A stretch of 64,000 bases of DNA from Candidatus Methanobinarius endosymbioticus (GCA_003315655.1 NIZT01000059.1:35629-99628), one strand, 5' to 3'. Positions 11,006 to 21,436 are shown, counted from the stretch's first letter. The notes: generated by a model not told the origin, from the letters alone. Made by a program: numbers and translations.

Positions 11006-11784
11006 ATGATTTTTTATCAGGGGGCTAATGTTGAAGATAAATTGGAAATAAAACTGGGAGCTGTACTGCTTATATCTTCTATCTTAATATATACCTATGC
11101 TTATTTTAATTTTCATGACCTTGAAAGAGTTCTTTTCTATATTGGGATTGATCTTGCATTTATGCCTTTAGATGTTTTTATTGGTACTTATTGTTGAAGG
11201 TTTAATAAATAGAAAAGAAAAAGAATCCATTCTGGAAAAATTTGATATGATTATGAGTGTTTTCTTTTCAGAAATTGGAACCGACCTTTTAGATAGATTT
11301 AGTGTATTGGATCATAGTGAAGAAGAGGTTCGTTTTATATTAAGTATATCAGTGAATGATTTGAGTGAGATTTTCGTAAATATTAAAGGAAAATCAGAAA
11401 AATTGATTATAATTTAATTTATCTATAGCTGCTGATGAAAGAAGAGATTTTTTAGTTGATTTACAACAGCTATTAATTGAAAAAAGAGGATTTTTAATAA
11501 GATTACTTGAAAATCCTAATTTACTTGAAAAAGATAGCTTTTCAAATTTACTTTTAGCTATTTTCCATTTAGATGAAGAAATAGAAAGAAGAGATCTTGA
11601 TGAATATCTTCCACTTGCAGATTATGAACATTTAATTGGAGATATTAACAGAGTTTACTTTAGTTTAATGTATGAATGGGTAAATTATTTACATTATTTA
11701 AAGTTACATTATCCATATATGTTATCAATAGCTATTCGTACAAATCCTTTTGACAACAATGCAAAAATCAATGTTGAAGAGTAA
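11006..11784 (+). pseudogene. membrane protein of unknown function, frameshifted
   Basis: I do not recognise the family. Three consecutive frame segments join into one protein. The first is an N-terminal part with two hydrophobic stretches (LGAVLLISSILIYTYAY and a FYIGIDLAFMPLDVFLLVLIV segment). The second is a soluble acidic middle (DMIMSVFFSEIGTDLLDRFSV). The third is a C-terminal part ending NAKINVEE, which includes AADERRDFLVDLQQLLIEK and RDLDEYLPLADYEHLIGDI. Frameshifts occur near 11185 and near 11415. The layout suggests a two-helix membrane anchor followed by a cytoplasmic helical domain. Confidence 0.55.
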
Positions 11785-11786
11785 AA

Positions 11787-11819
11787 ACTAGTAAAAATGG
11801 GCTAGTGATTTTTTTCACT
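11787..11819 (+). terminator. candidate terminator
   Basis: Two nested short inverted repeats directly after the stop of the membrane-protein relic: ACTAG/CTAGT, and AGTGA/TCACT enclosing a T6 run. A T-rich stretch follows, as in archaeal oligo-T termination. Only sequence-level support. Confidence 0.35.
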
Positions 11820-12066
11820 ATTTATTTTTAATAAGTATTTAATTTTCATTAATTTATATATACAAAATAAGTTATTATATAACATTCATTTTTTTGTATA
11901 TTTGCTAACAAATTTTTCATATTAATTCTATTTTTTCTTTACATTTAACTATAATCTAAAACTATTCTGAAATTAATCTAAATCTTATTGTCATTATAAG
12001 TCTTAATAATTATTAATTTTCTGCTAAGTACCATTATTTAGCCAATTATAGAAGAACTTATATATT

Positions 12067-12082
12067 ATAAATACGTATTTAT
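12067..12082. promoter_or_regulatory. 16-nt perfect palindrome overlapping a TATA-like element
   Basis: ATAAATACGTATTTAT reads the same on both strands. It overlaps a TATTATAAATA element about 60 nt upstream of the pseudomurein-binding remnant. The position suits a repressor site over the promoter, but chance is possible in such A+T-rich DNA. Confidence 0.35.
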
Positions 12083-12130
12083 TAATATAATTAAATCCAT
12101 TGGTATTTTTTAATATCATGGTGGTTATCT

Positions 12131-12324
12131 ATGACACATTTGACATTAGAAGAATATAGAAAAATGGTAGATAAAATAATTGATATTAAGAATACTACTG
12201 GTGAAATGCCAGAGTATGCTCAAGTCAATGATTTGAAAATTACTGTAATATGATGGAGCGTGTTAATAAATTTATCTTAGAAATGGGAAGAAATCCTCGT
12301 TCTAGAGGATTGAATGATGTATAA
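12131..12324 (+). pseudogene. pseudomurein-binding repeat remnant
   Basis: One complete pseudomurein-binding repeat. These repeats anchor surface proteins to the pseudomurein wall found only in Methanobacteriales and Methanopyrus. From ATG 12131, behind GGTGG, it reads LTLEEYRKMVDKIIDIK, TGEMPEYAQVNDLKI, then after a frameshift near 12250 MMERVNKFILEMGRNPRS. That matches the repeat consensus over its whole length. It ends at 12324 without the large extracellular domain usually attached. It is therefore either a small decayed wall-binding protein or the last piece of a bigger one. The repeat is good evidence for the taxonomic placement. Confidence 0.75.
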
Positions 12325-12519
12325 TTTACTAGTTTTAGTAAATACTATTGATCATTGATTAGCCATATTAAATAAAATAAGTAATAGATTATAATGATAG
12401 TATACTTATTATATTTTTTACACTTTGAGAGTGTTTTCCATAATTAATATTTTTTTGACGTAATTAGATTGTTTTAGTATAAATTTTTAAATCAAACAAT
12501 TGTAATATTATTAATTTAT

Positions 12520-13359
12520 CTATTTTTCAATATCTTTTTTATAATTAATATTTCTAAAATTAGTTTCTGTTATATTGTTAATATTCTGGTTTTTTTTATT
12601 GTAATTATTTTTGTTATTATTTTTATTATTATTATTATTATTTTTAGTTTTATTTTCTTTAATTGGAACAAAAACTGAATTGTTTATTTTTATAAGAGCT
12701 TTAACTTGCTTTTCATCATTTTCTAGAAGTTTTTGTATTTTTTTATAGGTATTTTTATTGTATATGCTGTGCAATGGCTCTGAATTTTCAATGATATTTT
12801 CTTTATTAAATATTTTATTTGGATTATTATCTTGGCTTGTTTTATCATTATGATATGGTATAATAGCATCTATTTCATATTTAGGATCATGATTTATAAT
12901 AGAATTATAAGTATAAGTATAATTAGACTTTTTATTTTTGTTATATTGTAAATTTAAGTTTTGATTTAATATATTAAACATATTTTTTATGAAAGATGAA
13001 TTTATAAAAGGTGAATCACAAGGTAAAATTAAACAATATTCACTTGAAGTGTTTTTAAGACCAGTCATTATTCCAGATAATGGACCTTTATCTTTTATTT
13101 CATCTTCTACAAATTTTATTTTAAAATGAAAATCTTTTTCAGATTTTTTAATATGTTTTTCTATAATAGATTGATATTTGAATATTCTTTCTTGATTATT
13201 TAAAACAATTATTAATTCTTCAACTTCACCAATTAATGATTCTATAGTATAAATAATCATAGGTTTGCCATTAATTAACATAGAACCTTTATCTTCACCC
13301 ATTCTTCTACTCATTCCACCACATAAAATAATTACAGAATGAATATCATTGTTTAACAT
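12520..13359 (-). CDS. mobA: MobA-like molybdenum cofactor guanylyltransferase
   Basis: Transfers GMP from GTP to molybdopterin to form the guanine dinucleotide cofactor used by formylmethanofuran and formate dehydrogenases. The N-terminal nucleotide-binding motif LCGGMSRRMGEDKGSMLING and the LILPCDSPF metal-binding stretch are clear. At 279 aa the protein is about 80 residues longer than usual. The extra length comes from a low-complexity insert around residues 145-185 and an Asn/Lys-rich tail (runs of N from about 235 to 265) encoded by AAT/AAC/AAA repeats. It lies 13 nt downstream of trmO on the same strand. It is intact, and the tail probably arose by replication slippage. Confidence 0.82.
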   Translation of the reverse strand: MLNNDIHSVIILCGGMSRRMGEDKGSMLINGKPMIIYTIESLIGEVEELIIVLNNQERIFKYQSIIEKHIKKSEKDFHFKIKFVEDEIKDKGPLSGIMTGLKNTSSEYCLILPCDSPFINSSFIKNMFNILNQNLNLQYNKNKKSNYTYTYNSIINHDPKYEIDAIIPYHNDKTSQDNNPNKIFNKENIIENSEPLHSIYNKNTYKKIQKLLENDEKQVKALIKINNSVFVPIKENKTKNNNNNNKNNNKNNYNKKNQNINNITETNFRNINYKKDIEK

Positions 13360-13371
13360 AATATCTATTTT

Positions 13372-13876
13372 TTATTCTTTTTCAGGTTTTTCAATGAAAC
13401 GATCATCAGATTTTGTGTTTTCAGCATCTTGGTGTTTCTTTTCAAACCATCCAACTTTTAAATCCTTGCAAGTGTCTTCATATAACTGAGGAACATATGG
13501 TTTCACGTCTAAAAGAGAAGTTCCATTTAAAATATCAATATTTGAAATATTTATGATATTGCCTTCAATAGAATCTAATTTAACAACCAATATACCAATG
13601 GGGTTAGGTCGTTTAGGAGATCTAGTTGCAAAAACTCCATGGTGTTCATTATCTAAAAAAGGCTTAACTTCTAAAGAATATCCTTTAGCTTTCTGTAAGT
13701 GGTATATAAGAGTTAAATGAGAAAAATCTTTTAAAGCTTTTAATCCATCCACTAATTCATCATTAAGTGAATTTGACCTTTTATTCCTTAGCTCCAATGG
13801 GTTGAATCGGCATACCTTTCAATTCATCAAATGGTGAGTTTATTGTTCCAATAATATCAATTTCTATTTTATTCAT
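13372..13876 (-). pseudogene. trmO: TrmO (TsaA-like) tRNA t6A37 methyltransferase, one frameshift
   Basis: TrmO uses SAM to N6-methylate threonylcarbamoyladenosine at position 37 of a tRNA. From ATG 13876 the sequence reads IDIIGTINSPFDELKGMPIQPIGAKE, in the form of residues 5-30. It then needs a one-base correction near 13785 to continue as a QIHLNDELVDGLKALKDFSH-like block. After that come the diagnostic FATRSPKRPNPIGI, LDVKPYVPQLY and the C-terminal tail. Without the correction the first frame ends after about 32 residues. A single lesion could be a sequencing error; the neighbouring decay makes a real mutation at least as likely. mobA follows at once. Confidence 0.78.
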
Positions 13877-13986
13877 AATTCTAAATATATGTTTTTTAGT
13901 TTATAAATGTTATTTTGATTCCTTTTGAAATTCATTCTATAATTTAATAAAAGTTTATTTATTTCGAATGTTTTTGAATGAAAGTA

Positions 13987-14065
13987 GCATTATTTAATGC
14001 TCATTATTATCTATCAAAATATAGAATTATGTCGATATGAAATAATTTCTGTATTCGATATGAAA
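13987..14065. promoter_or_regulatory. dyad and direct repeats upstream of mop
   Basis: Between divergent trmO-mobA and mop there is a perfect GCATTA-TT-TAATGC dyad at 13987-14000 and two exact copies of TCGATATGAAA at 14032-14042 and 14055-14065. The copies start 23 nt apart, about two helical turns. This arrangement suggests protein binding on one DNA face. The regulator is unknown; a molybdate-responsive factor is only a guess from the neighbouring genes. Confidence 0.35.
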
Positions 14066-14225
14066 ATACTTATTTTCAATATTAAAAAGATAAAACACAA
14101 TATTTATATAATAAGTTGAATATAATTAATATTAACATTACAGTCACGATTTTCTTTTTCCTGTTAAAGAATATATGGCTTGAAATTGTAAAATAAGTAG
14201 AAATTTATATACATGGAGAGTTTTT

Positions 14226-14435
14226 ATGAAAATTAGTGCTAAAAATCAATTAAATGGTGAAGTTAAAAATGTGAATTTAGGTGCAGTAATGGCAAGTATC
14301 AAAATAGAAGTAGAAGAACCAGGTCTCATTACAGCTTTAATCACTAAAGAATCAGCTGAAGGTTTAGGGCTTAAAGAAGGAGATAAAGTTTCAGCTATTA
14401 TAAAATCTACAGAAATTATTGTTGGAAAAGAATAA
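14226..14435 (+). CDS. mop: molybdenum-pterin-binding (TOBE/Mop) protein
   Basis: A 69-aa single TOBE domain that binds molybdate or tungstate oxyanions. It reads MKISAKNQLNGEVKNVNLGA, then ITKESAEGLGLKEGDKVSAIIKSTEIIVGKE, the classical molbindin form. The start at ATG 14226 has GGAGAG just upstream. It lies between mobA and moaE, so it probably buffers oxyanion for the molybdopterin pathway. Intact and of normal length. Confidence 0.88.
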   Translation: MKISAKNQLNGEVKNVNLGAVMASIKIEVEEPGLITALITKESAEGLGLKEGDKVSAIIKSTEIIVGKE

Positions 14436-14563
14436 TTATATTTTAACAATCATTTCTTTCTTATTCATTTTTTATATTTTATTTTTAGATATTGGTGCTT
14501 TATTTTTAAGTAATTAAGTTTTATTCATGGATATGAGCTATTTTTAGGCAATGAAGGTTAAAA

Positions 14564-15013
14564 TTAACCTCCACCCATAATGATTTTTTTACCAGTATTG
14601 GATATTTCTTCTTTTTTGAAATCTACATCGAATTTTGTTCTTTCTATAACTTCTTTTAGTGCATCTAGTGTTTCATTTCTGTGTGGTCCTAGAACAGCTG
14701 TTAAAAATAAAGGATCTCCTGTGTAGAATTCTCCAATGAAATGAACAATAGCTATTTCAAATACTCCATATTTGATTTTTACACTTTTAGCTATTTTTTT
14801 AAGATCCTCTTCAGCTTTTTGTTTATCAAGTGTAGTTAATATCATTTTGTCTACTATTTTTTCTCCTTCTTTATTTTTTTCTGTTCCTCTGACAAATCCT
14901 TCAAAGGTGAAAATAGCTCCGGATTCATCTACTTTATTATTTTTTTTAAGTGATTCAACTAGGTCTTGAATATTGTAATATTCTTCATATTTTTCAATTA
15001 TTTTTGTAATCAT
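14564..15013 (-). CDS. moaE: molybdopterin synthase catalytic subunit MoaE
   Basis: Large subunit of molybdopterin synthase, which inserts dithiolene sulfur carried by a MoaD thiocarboxylate into precursor Z. The 149-aa protein shows the family features GAIFTFEGFVRGTEKNKEG, a GVFEIAIVHFIGEFYTGDPLFL stretch in two parts, GPHRNETLDALKEVIERTK and a KKEE lysine pair near the C-terminus. The start at ATG 15013 follows an AGGAGA site. The ThiS/MoaD-like gene at 31.1 kb, the natural type of partner, is frameshifted. MoaE itself is intact. Confidence 0.85.
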   Translation of the reverse strand: MITKIIEKYEEYYNIQDLVESLKKNNKVDESGAIFTFEGFVRGTEKNKEGEKIVDKMILTTLDKQKAEEDLKKIAKSVKIKYGVFEIAIVHFIGEFYTGDPLFLTAVLGPHRNETLDALKEVIERTKFDVDFKKEEISNTGKKIIMGGG

Positions 15014-15120
15014 TATACGTCTCCTGAATTAGTGTTATGATTTAATATTATTTTTTATTTTGTACTATTGTTCTAGTATTCTTTTTTTGAATTATTTTTT
15101 CATGTTTATAAAGTAATTAT

Positions 15121-16012
<892 letters not shown>

Positions 16013-17770
16013 ATGATAAAAGTCGAAAATCTTAATAAAAGCTATAAATTAAAGAATGGTGAAGTAGTAGAAGCCTTAAAAAATATTAATCTTGATGTTA
16101 AAGAAGGTGAAATACTTGGTATCATTGGTATGAGTGGATCTGGAAAAACTAGTCTTCTAAGGATTTTAAGAGGTGTAGAACCTTTTAATAGTGGAAAAAT
16201 AACTTTAGATAATATAAAAGTAGCTAATGACTCTAATCAATATTATTTTAATAAACTTAGAAAAGTTACTGCAATTCATCTTCAAAGATCATTTGGTCTA
16301 TGGCCTGAAACTGCGCTTGATAATGTTATAAGAAAGTTATATGGAGCTAAATATGGTGATGAGGCATCAACTGATTTTGACTTTGCTGTTGATCAATTTG
16401 GTGATGAAGCTAGGGAAATATTAAAAGTTGTTGGGCTTGAAGATAAGGCAGAACACTTTGCACCAGTTCTTAGTGGCGGTGAAAAACAACGTCTTATAAT
16501 GGCTAGACAATTAGCTAAAAAACCGAAAGTATTACTTCTTGATGAACCAGCTACTATGGCTTGTCCTAGAACTAAACAAGCTATTTTAGATTCTATTAAA
16601 CGAATCAATAAAGATCTGGGAGTAACTGTTATTTTAGTTTCACATTTACCAGAAATTCATAATTATTTAGCTGATCGTGTAATTCTTCTTGAAGATGGAA
16701 AAATCAAAGAAGAAGGTCCAGCTAAAATGATTACCAAAGACTTTTCAGCTGATATTGAACCTGCAATTGAAATGGATCCAACTGTTGATGATGAAACAAT
16801 TGTTAAAGCTAATAATATTGAAAAGAAATATTTCCTTCTTAAAGGTGGAAATGTTTTAGAAATAGAAAATATTAGTCTCGAAATCAAAAAAAGGGATATT
16901 TTAACTATTCTTGGTCCTAGTGGAGCGGGTAAATCTATTTTACTTAAATTGCTTGCAGGTTTAGATTATCCTGAATCTGGTGAAGTATTCTATAGATTAA
17001 ATCCAGAAGAAATAAATAATGAAGAAACAAAAAATTCAGATGATGTTAAAGATAATAATGAATCTATTTGGGTAGATTTAGATGAACCTGGTATAAAAAG
17101 AATGATAGCAAGAAGAAAAATTGGATTCATGTATCAAGAATTTGCACTTTTACATCATTCTACTATTCGAGATCAATTAGCTACAAAATTAGGTTTTAAA
17201 AATCAATCTGTTGTTGATGAAGCTAGGAAAAAAGCTAAAGAATTGAAATTAGGTGATGAACTTTTAGATGCATTATATCAACTTACAGATTTACCTGAAA
17301 ATGAAGCTAAATCAAGACTTGAGCAAATTGGTCTTCTTCCAGATATTTTAGATGAACTATTTCCAAAGTTCCCTGAAAAAGCTGTTAAAGAAGAAATTAT
17401 ACCAATTTTTGATGCTTTAGATTTATCACTTGATATTTTAAATAGGAAATCCTATGAACTTTCTGGTGGGCAAAAGGTTAGAGCTATGTTAGCTTTGGTA
17501 TTATCTTCTAAACCAGAAACACTTTTATTAGATGAACCATTTGGTGATTTAGACCCTATAACTCTTAGAACAGTAGCTAATTCTATTAAAAAGATCAATA
17601 AAGAATTTGAAACCACAATAATAATGGTTTCTCATAACATTAATTTTATTAAAGAACTTAGTAAAAGAACTATATTCATGGATGAAGGTAAAAGCAAAGA
17701 CGATGGAGATCCTGTAAAAATAGCTGATGATTTTGTTAATTTCTGTAAAGCTGATTATTTAATGGATTAA
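16013..17770 (+). CDS. atwA: methyl-coenzyme M reductase system component A2 (double ABC ATPase)
   Basis: Soluble protein with two ABC ATPase domains that uses ATP in the reductive activation of methyl-coenzyme M reductase, the last enzyme of methanogenesis. Domain 1 (about residues 1-250) has Walker A GMSGSGKTS, signature LSGGEKQRLIMARQ and Walker B LLLDEPATM. Domain 2 (about 265-580) has GPSGAGKSILL, LSGGQKVRAMLAL and LLLDEPFGDLDP. There are no membrane segments, which separates it from transport ATPases. I prefer ATG 16013 (MIKVENLNKSYKL) over the upstream GTG 16004 because GTGAT at 16004-16008 is probably the ribosome site. It is a useful lineage marker and is undamaged. Confidence 0.92.
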   Translation: MIKVENLNKSYKLKNGEVVEALKNINLDVKEGEILGIIGMSGSGKTSLLRILRGVEPFNSGKITLDNIKVANDSNQYYFNKLRKVTAIHLQRSFGLWPETALDNVIRKLYGAKYGDEASTDFDFAVDQFGDEAREILKVVGLEDKAEHFAPVLSGGEKQRLIMARQLAKKPKVLLLDEPATMACPRTKQAILDSIKRINKDLGVTVILVSHLPEIHNYLADRVILLEDGKIKEEGPAKMITKDFSADIEPAIEMDPTVDDETIVKANNIEKKYFLLKGGNVLEIENISLEIKKRDILTILGPSGAGKSILLKLLAGLDYPESGEVFYRLNPEEINNEETKNSDDVKDNNESIWVDLDEPGIKRMIARRKIGFMYQEFALLHHSTIRDQLATKLGFKNQSVVDEARKKAKELKLGDELLDALYQLTDLPENEAKSRLEQIGLLPDILDELFPKFPEKAVKEEIIPIFDALDLSLDILNRKSYELSGGQKVRAMLALVLSSKPETLLLDEPFGDLDPITLRTVANSIKKINKEFETTIIMVSHNINFIKELSKRTIFMDEGKSKDDGDPVKIADDFVNFCKADYLMD

Positions 17771-17856
17771 ATGTTAGCTTATAGTTATAATTATAATTAA
17801 TTTTTTAATTACTAATTATTAATTATTTTTTTATGTATGATTTAAAGGTGATTTTT

Positions 17857-18252
17857 TTGTTTGAAAATATAATGGTTCCTTCAGATGGTTCAGAATATGC
17901 AGATAAAGCTGTGGATGCAGCTATTGAAATAGCTAAAAAATTTGATTCTAAAATCACTGCTGTTTATATTCTAGAGGAAAACACTAGCTATTCATATGAT
18001 GTTTTAGAAGATGAAGGAAATGAAATCCTAAGAAAGATTAGTGAAAAAGGTAATGAAAATGGAGTTATGATTATAGAACACCTTATTACTGGAGATCCTT
18101 TGAGAGACATGAAAATAATAGCTGAAAAAACACAAATTGATTCAGTTGTTATAAGTCCTCATGGTAAAAAAAAGGAAGAAAACTTATTAATTGGAAGTAT
18201 ATCTGATAGAATCATTAAAACATTTGATATACCAGTTCTTTTAATAAAATAA
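17857..18252 (+). CDS. universal stress protein (UspA family)
   Basis: Small cytoplasmic nucleotide-binding protein of the Usp fold. It reads ENIMVPSDGSEYADKAVDAA at the N-terminus and ends with DSVVISPHGKKKEENLLIGSISDR and TFDIPVLLIK; the G-x2-G-x9-G-S type ATP site is partly recognisable. I chose TTG 17857 because AAAGGTGAT at 17845-17853 sits at the right distance; the longer frame from ATG 17833 would put this site inside the gene. Lies about 90 nt after the A2 gene on the same strand. Intact. Confidence 0.85.
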   Translation: MFENIMVPSDGSEYADKAVDAAIEIAKKFDSKITAVYILEENTSYSYDVLEDEGNEILRKISEKGNENGVMIIEHLITGDPLRDMKIIAEKTQIDSVVISPHGKKKEENLLIGSISDRIIKTFDIPVLLIK

Positions 18253-18720
18253 TATTGTTTAGTTTATTCTTTTCTTATTTTTTATTATATTATAATTATT
18301 ATTTATAATTTTTATTATAATTAATTATAATTTTGTTTTATTTTATTTTTTATTTTAATTAATTTATTACTTTTTATATTATTTAATTTAATATATAAAT
18401 TAATTATTTATCTTATTTTATATTAAATAGATTTTATTTTCATTTTTATATGAATTGTTTGACTATTTCCTTTTGATTTTTTTCAATTATATATAATAAT
18501 TTTCTAATTTCAACTTAAAAAGTCGGGGAAGGTAGCTATGTTTCACTCTTGAATAGCAAAAATTTACAAGTTGATGAGAATTATTTTGTTTTTATATAAT
18601 ATTTATTATAATTCAATATTCTTTTAAAGGAATATATAATGAATACTCTCTTTAATTTAATAATTTCTATGTAAATTATGGAAATTTTCTATCTTTAAAT
18701 ATATTCGAGGTTTGTTTTTC
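18253..18720. other. intergenic region with a short coding-like patch
   Basis: Mostly A+T-rich. A less A+T-rich patch at about 18520-18600 can be read as KVGEGSYVSLLNSKNLQVDE before a stop, possibly the end of another relic. The left arm of a 27-nt inverted repeat lies at 18614-18640. Confidence 0.35.
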
Positions 18721-18838
18721 ATGGATACGATAGTGGATAATAACAAAAAAGTTTCTATTGGGGATGTAATTATTTCCAAAGGAAAGATATGGAAGAAATT
18801 ACTGTATATTTATTATATATTCCTTTAAAAGAATATTG
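18614..18838. repeat. 27-nt perfect inverted repeat, arms 171 nt apart
   Basis: Arm one at 18614-18640 and arm two at 18812-18838 are exact reverse complements over 27 nt; the central string is ATTCTTTTAAAGGAATAT. Arm two lies inside the readable part of the following relic; arm one lies in front of its ATG. The spacer contains the start of that relic. Possible explanations are a foldback element, the ends of a small mobile or invertible segment, or a long RNA hairpin. I found no further copy in the window by eye. Confidence 0.8.
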
Positions 18839-19257
18839 GATTATAATTAAGGGAGATTTCGGTGTTAAAACCTTTGTTATTGAATATCCAAATCCGCCTG
18901 TCTTAATTGATTTTTCTGGAAATTTCGAAGAAGATTCGTTGTATTTTTTTACTTAATGACAAAATTAAACATTTTATAACTAATAATTTAGCATTTGAGA
19001 GGGTTTCTAATAATTCTAATGCTAGTGAAATTAATGAAAGATCTTTAGATTCTAGTGATTCTAAAGATCTTGATATTCCTAAAATTCCTGATTTTTTGAT
19101 TTAATTCTTGAAATTATAAATATTATAGAAGGAATTAGCTCTAATAATACTTCTAACTTTCTTGAAGGAGATCCAATGTATACTCTAATTGAAGATGTTA
19201 GGGAGATATTCACTTTATCTGAATTTGATTTATTAATTGATAATATTACAATTTACT
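18721..19257 (+). pseudogene. unrecognised decayed gene
   Basis: Codon-like sequence that only joins by changing frame. It begins MDTIVDNNKKVSIGDVIISKGK from ATG 18721, continues in another frame as MEEITVYLLYIPLKEYWIII and TFVIEYPNPPVLIDFSGNF, then as LNDKIKHFITNNLAFERVSN with a Ser/Asp-rich linker, and finally LEGDPMYTLIEDVREIFTLS. At least three frameshifts are needed. I do not recognise the family. The YPNPPVLIDF strand superficially recalls the proline-rich strand of UBC/RWD folds, but that is too weak for a call. One arm of the inverted repeat falls inside it. Confidence 0.45.
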
Positions 19258-19521
19258 TATTCTTTTGTATTGTTTTAATATTATTCTATTCTTTAAATAT
19301 TATTCATTCTTTTAATATTTTTTCTTAATATTTTTTATATTTTTACAAATTATCATTTTTTTAAATTGTTTAATATAATTAAATATTTTCAATATTTTAT
19401 TATTCTATATTGTTTTAAAAATAATTAAATTAGTTTCTTTAGAAAAATATTATTACTATTTGTCTGTTTTTTTGGTTTTTAGTAATAATTAATACTTTTT
19501 TAGCTAATTTAAAATTAAAGT

Positions 19522-19544
19522 AATACTTTTTTTAGAAAAGTATT
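19522..19544. promoter_or_regulatory. hairpin/operator AATACTTTT-N5-AAAAGTATT
   Basis: Perfect 9-nt inverted repeat with a 5-nt loop, about 280 nt upstream of the binding-protein relic of the ABC operon. It shares the GTAATACTTTT string with the next element. Could be an operator half or a transcript hairpin. Confidence 0.4.
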
Positions 19545-19600
19545 TATATTCCTTTTCACAATCATATTTTGTAAATAAAAATCTTACTAAAATCAAATTT

Positions 19601-19640
19601 AGTAATACTTTTGTCTTATATTTTAGTTAAATGTATTACT
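19601..19640. promoter_or_regulatory. spaced dyad AGTAATAC-N24-GTATTACT
   Basis: Two perfect 8-nt inverted half-sites lie about 180 nt upstream of the peptide/nickel-type ABC operon. The GTATTA/TAATAC type of half-site with wide spacing resembles metal-responsive NikR operators in general form. Because the operon belongs to the NikA/OppA family, a nickel-responsive site is plausible, but this is inference. Confidence 0.4.
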
Positions 19641-19822
19641 ACTAAAAATATGCTAATAATTTTAGAATATTAAATTGATTCACTAATAAATATAGTTAAT
19701 GATATATCATAATTTAAGATTAAACTTTAACTTTCGCTCAAAAATATATTAAAATCATTTAATATGCTTGATTTTAGTATTTTTTTATTTATTAATATTA
19801 AATATTATTAAATAGTAGAAAT

Positions 19823-21436
19823 ATGAATAAAAAATATGTAGTAATTCTAGTCGTGATACTATCTATTGGTGTTATAGCTAGGGCATTAGCTATGGGAAAT
19901 TCTTCTGTTGAAAGAAATCCAGATGAATTAGTAACTGCTGTTGGGGCACATGGTGGAGAACCTGAAACTGGTTTCAATCCAATTTATGGATGGAACTCAG
20001 AGGCAGAACCTTTAATATAAAGTATCTTGTTCAAAAGAGATTTTAATATGTCTATTGTTAATGATTTAGAAACAGATTATTCTGTTAGTTCTGATGGTTT
20101 AAAATGGACAGTTAATGTTAGGGATGATGTTAAATTTATAGATGGTGTTCCACTTACTGCAAAATATGTAGCATTTACATTTAATAATGTTAAAAATAGT
20201 GCTGATTTTCAACTTGATTTAACTAATCTTAAAAAAGCAACACCTGTAAATAATATTGCTGTTGAATTTGAATTAGAAAAATCAAAATCTACTTTTATAT
20301 GGGATCTAAGATATTTAGGAATTGTTCCAGAACATGCTTATGATAATCAAGGTTATGATTCTAATCCTATAGGTTCTGGTCCTTATAAATTTGTTCAGTG
20401 GGATAAAGATCAACAAGCTATTTTTGAAATTAATAATGATTATTATGGTAAAAAACCTTATTTTAAAAAATTAACTATATTATTTTTAGATGAAGATGCA
20501 AATTTTGCTTCTGTTAAATCTGGTAATGTTGATGTGGCTCAAATTGATATTAGTCAAGCAAGAGAAAATGTTTCAGGATATAAATTACTTAATTTGCCAT
20601 CTACTAGGGTTCAGGGTGTATCTTTACCAATGTTAACTGATACTCGGAGCTAAAACAGAAAAAGGAGAGAAAATTGGTAATAATGTTACAGCCGATTCTG
20701 CTATTAGAAAAGCATTAAATAGTGGAATTGATAGACAAAAAATTGTGGATGAAGTTTATTATGGTTATGGGGAACCTGAACAAACAGTTGTGGATAAATT
20801 AGACTATGAAAATCCTGCAGGTAAAGTAAATGATTCCAATCCAGAGTATGCTAAAAAAATTTTAGCTGAAGGGGGTTGGAAAGATAGTGATGGTGATGAT
20901 ATTCTTGAAAAAATGATCAAAAAGCTTCATTTAAATTGTATTATGCAGCTGAAGATCAGCAAAGACAAGCATTATCTACTGTTGTAGCTGAAAATGCTAA
21001 AAATTTAGGTATTGAAATTGAGTTGGTTGGTACTGATTGAGATTCTATTTATACTAATCAATATAATTCAGCAGCCTTATATCAATAGAGCTCACCAAAT
21101 ACATATAGATCTGTTTATCTACAATATCATATTAAAGAAATTGATGATAATTATATGAATCCAAATCTTTACAACAATTCAGCAGTTGATGAATATTTAG
21201 AAAATGCCTTAAGTACGGTTGATCAAAATGTTTCCAATGAATATTGGAAACAATCTTCATATAATGGTTCAACTGGATTTTCTCCAGCTGGAGATGGTCC
21301 TTGGTTATGGGTTATAACATCTGATTTTCTTTATATGAAGAATGAAACTATTGATATGGGGTCTAATTCAAATAGCTCTGGAATTGATATATTAAGAGAT
21401 ATATGTGATTGGAAGCGAATCAATCCGATTGAATAA
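19823..21436 (+). pseudogene. peptide/nickel ABC transporter binding protein, broken
   Basis: Relic of a family-5 solute-binding protein (OppA/NikA/DppA type), the extracellular receptor of the following ABC transporter. It has an N-terminal anchor (MNKKYVVILVVILSIGVIA), then TAVGAHGGEPETGFNPIYGW, SSDGLKWTVNVRDDVKFIDG, IGSGPYKFVQWD and INNDYYGKKPYF, all family hallmarks. There are three in-frame nonsense codons: TAA 20018-20020 (PLI*SILF), TGA 21038-21040 and TAG 21086-21088. At least two frameshifts (near 20645 and 20915) add to this. Only the pieces remain in order, so no functional receptor is made here. The permeases and ATPases downstream are intact. Confidence 0.88.
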
